DNA of 64,000 nt from Melioribacteraceae bacterium (GTDB taxonomy: Bacteria > Bacteroidota > Ignavibacteria > Ignavibacteriales > Melioribacteraceae). The position numbers and the translations under genes were made by a program. Location of the stretch: positions 22,336 through 86,335 of the forward strand of contig BQMY01000086.1 of the NCBI GenBank assembly GCA_022181065.1, written 5' to 3'. Under the pieces are notes generated by a model that searched no databases, was not told the DNA's origin, and was given only the letters and a program-made list of their open reading frames with translations. Each line of letters starts with the position of its first letter. The stretch's first letter is position 1. Positions 61,053 to 64,000 of this stretch are shown in pieces.

Positions 61053-62048
61053 ATGGATTCGACATACAAAAATGCCGGAGTTGATATTGAAGCCGGTGAT
61101 GATATGGTTCAAAGAATAAAAGGGCATGTGAAATCTACATTTAATAGTGGTGTTCTTTCTGGTATCGGACATTTCGGCGCTTTTTTCCAACCTGATTTTT
61201 CCAAATATAAAGAACCTGTGATGGTTTCCAGTGTTGATGGTGTTGGAACCAAACTTATGGTTGCCGTTAAAATGGACAAGCATGATACGGTTGGTCAGTG
61301 CCTTGTTAATCATTGTGTGAATGATATCGCGGTCTGTGGCGCGCAGCCTTTATTTTTTATGGATTACCTTGCGTTCGGTAAACTCTACCCCGATAAAGCT
61401 GAACAGATTATTAAAGGTTTTTCAATAGCTTGCGCTGAAAACGGTGTTGCCTTAATAGGAGGCGAAACCGCGGAAATGCCCGGCATGTACGCTAAAGAAG
61501 ATTATGATATTTCCGGTACAATAGTGGGTATTGTTGATAAATCAAAAATTATTGACGGTAAAAAAGTAAAATCGGGTGATGTTATTATTGGATTCAAATC
61601 TACCGGTCTGCATACTAACGGCTACTCCCTCGCGCGAAAAGTTCTGTTTGATAAATATTCTGTTACTGATACTCCTGATGGATTAGATAAATCTATAGGA
61701 GAGGCTCTGCTTGCCGTTCACAAATCATATCTTCCTGTAATTAATGTATTGAAAAATGAAATCGATATTCACGCTTTTTCACACATCACCGGTGGCGGAA
61801 TGATTGGGAATACAAAAAGGGTACTTCCCGAAGGTCTTTCTCTCAACATCAACTGGAACGCGTGGGAATTACCAGCAATATTCAAACTAATCGCTGAAAC
61901 CGGTAAAATTTCCCATGAAGAAATGCGTAAAGTATTTAATCTGGGGATCGGACTCGTAGCGATAGTCAGCATAGATGATGTTGAAAAGACACTTGAAACC
62001 GCTGAAAAAGCCGGTGAACCGGGAATTGTAATAGGGAAAGTTGTTTAA
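61053..62048 (+). CDS. purM: phosphoribosylformylglycinamidine cyclo-ligase PurM
   Basis: 331 residues starting at the ATG at 61053 (MDSTYKNAGVDIEAGDDMV), with AAGAAGAGA upstream; the in-frame ATG at 61008 is less likely. AIR synthase, the fifth step of purine synthesis. Motifs YKNAGVDI, SGIGHFGAFF, VSSVDGVGTKL, VNHCVNDIAVCGA, GGETAEMPGMY, STGLHTNGYSLAR and HITGGG match the family throughout. Followed by a clear terminator. Confidence 0.96.
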   Translation: MDSTYKNAGVDIEAGDDMVQRIKGHVKSTFNSGVLSGIGHFGAFFQPDFSKYKEPVMVSSVDGVGTKLMVAVKMDKHDTVGQCLVNHCVNDIAVCGAQPLFFMDYLAFGKLYPDKAEQIIKGFSIACAENGVALIGGETAEMPGMYAKEDYDISGTIVGIVDKSKIIDGKKVKSGDVIIGFKSTGLHTNGYSLARKVLFDKYSVTDTPDGLDKSIGEALLAVHKSYLPVINVLKNEIDIHAFSHITGGGMIGNTKRVLPEGLSLNINWNAWELPAIFKLIAETGKISHEEMRKVFNLGIGLVAIVSIDDVEKTLETAEKAGEPGIVIGKVV

Positions 62049-62052
62049 CTCA

Positions 62053-62089
62053 AAAAATCCCGGACTACAGCACATAATCCGGGATTTTT
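62053..62089 (+). terminator. terminator after purM
   Basis: 12-bp stem AAAAATCCCGGA/TCCGGGATTTTT with a 13-base loop, 5 bases after the purM stop. The T-run is within the 3' arm. Because of the A-rich 5' arm it can also terminate transcription from the minus-strand gene that ends at 62111, so it is probably bidirectional. Confidence 0.9.
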
Positions 62090-62110
62090 ATTAAATCTAT
62101 AAGGGGAAAA

Positions 62111-63811
62111 TCAGGCTTTCATACGTTCGCCCTGTTCTTCCTTAATAAATATCCAGCCAACTACTTTACCAATATCGATACGTTCAAAGTTATTCCAGTA
62201 TCTTTTGGTTCTAACAAACATAGAACTTGTATCATCGATTGGTATGCTTTCAGCTTCATCCATAAGTTTGTTGAGGCGGGCTTTCCACGCATCCATGTTT
62301 TTAACACGAAGGTCAACCCAGCCATCATGCGACCAGAGATCAACATTTTCAGGAGTAACATCGAGCTCATCCTCGCCACGGTAAGGCGGAATTTTCATCT
62401 CATTTCCACGGAGAAAAGCTTTTCCGTCGGGTAATAATATCGGAATACCGATTGATAGCATTTCATTCCGGAATTTATCGTTAGTTGTAACAAGTTCCAG
62501 CGCAGCTTTGCTCATCTCCTCTGAAGATTTACCGATAATCTCTTTCATGCTGCTGTAAAGTTTTTTCAGCATCTCAATTTCGAATAGCAGCTTCGATAAT
62601 CTTGGTGGACCGAGCAGTTCAAACGCAACACTGTTTATCTGGTGGATTTGCTCGAGTTCTTCAAGACGTTCAACCGCGGAATGCTGCAAGAATCCGGCAC
62701 GATAAGTTGGTTCGAGAGTAGCGTTATCAAGTGCGTTAATGATATCATGACCTGTGTTTCCGCCCATAATTTCACGAATTGCGTCAACAGCTATTTCTTC
62801 CGGAGTAACATATTCCATTTGTCCCTGTGCGGTTATCGCTTCAAATTCGCCGCGTGAAAATGTTCCGTTTTCACCTGTGTCGATGAATACAGATTTTAAT
62901 GTTTCACCAGTTGTTTTGAATGGTTTTTCAAGCTGGAATTTCAACTTGTCATTCAAAGGCACCTGTTCTGAAAGGTCAACATCCACAATCTGAATGGAAC
63001 GACCACGTTTTTTAATTTCACCGTAAGCTACTTTCTTCCATGCTATCGCGGCGGTAGGCTTAATTTCTTTTGTAATTGCCGCGCCAGGTGTTCTGCCCAT
63101 AAGAAACAGCAACAAAGTATGAGCGCCAGCAACACAAGATTTACTCAACAGAACACGTGATGGTTTTTCTTCACTATGTGTGTAAGGAATATTCAAACCC
63201 ATACCACCTGTACCGGAAGTACCAATTTTAACATAAATTTTGGTTTTAGATTCAGTCATCGAGCGATACAATATCTGGATATGACGAATCAACTGTGGTA
63301 CATACAAAGTACAGATAAGTTTTTCGGTTTCAGCGGCAAGTTCATCAACAGTAGGACCGTTTTTGATTTTTTTCTTAATCTGTCTGTAGGTGGTATAAAC
63401 ATCCTGATACGCAATACCTGTCGCGGAGTTAATACAGTCCACTATAACATCTGGTTTATGAGTGGACAATAGCTGATAAATAGAAGAGCTTTTAAGAATT
63501 TCTTCACTTAATTCTTCCATTGTGTCCTGCATTAAAACAGCACGTTTTTCTTTATCAGCGAGCAGTTCAAATCTGTTTTCGTCTTTAAATTCGTTTCTTA
63601 CAAAAATATTTCCCCACCACGGAGTAAAATAATCATCCGGCAGCCCGGGAAATTCTTTCTGTAATCTTTCACACTCTTCTTCAGCTTCAAATTTGTTAAG
63701 TGAAGTAACAATAATTTTTTTTGGTTTTTCGGGAATTAACTTTCTGATTACGGCGTTGCCAACAAGACCCCAGCCGCCTAACACAAGTACAGTTTTGTTT
63801 AATATATCCAT
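62111..63811 (-). CDS. Rossmann-fold NAD(P)-binding protein of unknown function
   Basis: 566 residues starting at the ATG at 63811 (MDILNKTVLVLGG), with an SD (GGAG) 5 bases before it. The N-terminal nucleotide-binding motif VLVLGGWGLVGNAVIRKLI is clear, followed by VDCINSATG near 145 and KIGTSGTGGMGLNIPYTHS near 210, a Ser/Gly-rich loop that could line a substrate site. The large C-terminal part is helical with no recognised domain. It resembles an extended short-chain dehydrogenase, but the usual Tyr-x3-Lys is not obvious. No operon partners. Function not recognised. Confidence 0.75.
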   Translation of the reverse strand: MDILNKTVLVLGGWGLVGNAVIRKLIPEKPKKIIVTSLNKFEAEEECERLQKEFPGLPDDYFTPWWGNIFVRNEFKDENRFELLADKEKRAVLMQDTMEELSEEILKSSSIYQLLSTHKPDVIVDCINSATGIAYQDVYTTYRQIKKKIKNGPTVDELAAETEKLICTLYVPQLIRHIQILYRSMTESKTKIYVKIGTSGTGGMGLNIPYTHSEEKPSRVLLSKSCVAGAHTLLLFLMGRTPGAAITKEIKPTAAIAWKKVAYGEIKKRGRSIQIVDVDLSEQVPLNDKLKFQLEKPFKTTGETLKSVFIDTGENGTFSRGEFEAITAQGQMEYVTPEEIAVDAIREIMGGNTGHDIINALDNATLEPTYRAGFLQHSAVERLEELEQIHQINSVAFELLGPPRLSKLLFEIEMLKKLYSSMKEIIGKSSEEMSKAALELVTTNDKFRNEMLSIGIPILLPDGKAFLRGNEMKIPPYRGEDELDVTPENVDLWSHDGWVDLRVKNMDAWKARLNKLMDEAESIPIDDTSSMFVRTKRYWNNFERIDIGKVVGWIFIKEEQGERMKA

Positions 63812-63923
63812 TTCATCTCCGTATCTAATTGGATTTCTGAAAGTAAGATATATCAAGCGGAAATTATTGGCAAGCTAAAGAAGATATGCAGCTACAGTTT
63901 TTGATATTATATTTTTGTAAAAA

Positions 63924-63950
63924 CAAAAAAAGACCGCCTGATGACGGTCT
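63924..63950 (-). terminator. terminator at window end
   Basis: Stem AGACCG/CGGTCT with an 8-base loop, running on the minus strand into TTTTTTTG. It lies 29 bases past the stop of the T9SS cargo gene that continues beyond the window. Confidence 0.85.
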
Positions 63951-63978
63951 AATTGTGATGGTAAGAGTAACAATAATA

Positions 63979-64000
63979 CTACTTCAACAACATAATCTTT
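63979..64000 (-). CDS. last codons of a T9SS cargo gene (truncated by window edge)
   Basis: Reading the minus strand from the window edge gives KIMLLK and a TAG stop. This matches the final residues of T9SS sorting tails in this window (KMILLK at 6805, KMTLLK at 55164), and a terminator follows at the right distance. Only six codons are visible, so the protein itself is unknown; the call rests on the tail similarity and the terminator. Confidence 0.55.

Overview
The window looks like a low-GC chromosome segment from the Bacteroidota/Chlorobi side of the tree, most likely Ignavibacteria (Melioribacter-like). I infer this from type IX secretion (T9SS) C-terminal tails with the motif YPNPFNPTT and endings such as KMILLK or KMTLLK, from a PorV/PorQ-type barrel, from carboxypeptidase-regulatory-domain TonB receptors, and from menaquinone and Rnf genes. 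No rRNA, tRNA, transposase or CRISPR array was seen.

Layout. 1-4.4 kb: menaquinone genes menB (cut by the window edge), menA, menC, menE, with a hotdog thioesterase (candidate MenI) convergent to menE. 4.5-13.7 kb: a MORN-repeat protein, a secreted propeller-like protein, an M23-type T9SS cargo protein and a 1497-residue sensor kinase. 13.7-19.2 kb: a complete rnfCDGEAB operon ending in an RseC-like gene. 20.1-22.5 kb: an MBOAT O-acyltransferase with its membrane-anchored partner. 22.5-24.1 kb: three tandem GIY-YIG nuclease genes inside a palindrome array. 24.1-30.7 kb: an 11-repeat lipoprotein, an RmlD-like reductase, anmK and nfo. 30.8-32.5 kb: a dense repeat field with a fourth GIY-YIG gene. 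32.6-36.2 kb: tatD/radical-SAM fusion, dacB and prmA. 36.3-42.7 kb: a TonB receptor with a lipoprotein, a PLP dehydratase, a TetR regulator, a YdjM-type membrane protein and an isoaspartyl peptidase. 42.9-43.5 kb: another repeat field. 43.5-57 kb: amidase, PhyH-type dioxygenase, PorV-like protein, two T9SS cargo proteins and a large TonB receptor. 57.2-64 kb: a three-gene split methionine synthase, ugd, purM, a Rossmann-fold protein of unknown role, and the last codons of another T9SS cargo gene.

The most unusual structure is the repeat system. Two hairpin types, A (arms ATTCCTGC/GCAGGAAT) and A' (arms ATGCCTGC/GCAGGCAT), differ by a paired, compensatory change. They lie head to head around each intact GIY-YIG gene, and also around a non-coding module (D-C) that seems to occupy the same slot. 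Adjacent units are separated by an A-A' pair. The layout resembles REP sequences with their RAYT transposases, but with a GIY-YIG nuclease in the enzyme position. A further composite (A-F-E) recurs in the same order at three other loci. Three of the four repeat fields lie between convergent gene ends.

Functionally, menaquinone and Rnf genes point to anaerobic or facultative respiration with ferredoxin:NAD-linked ion pumping. The many secreted proteins fit a T9SS lifestyle with an elaborate cell envelope (two wall hydrolases sharing an accessory module, anmK, dacB, MBOAT, ugd). All functional calls are from reading the sequence; no database search was possible.
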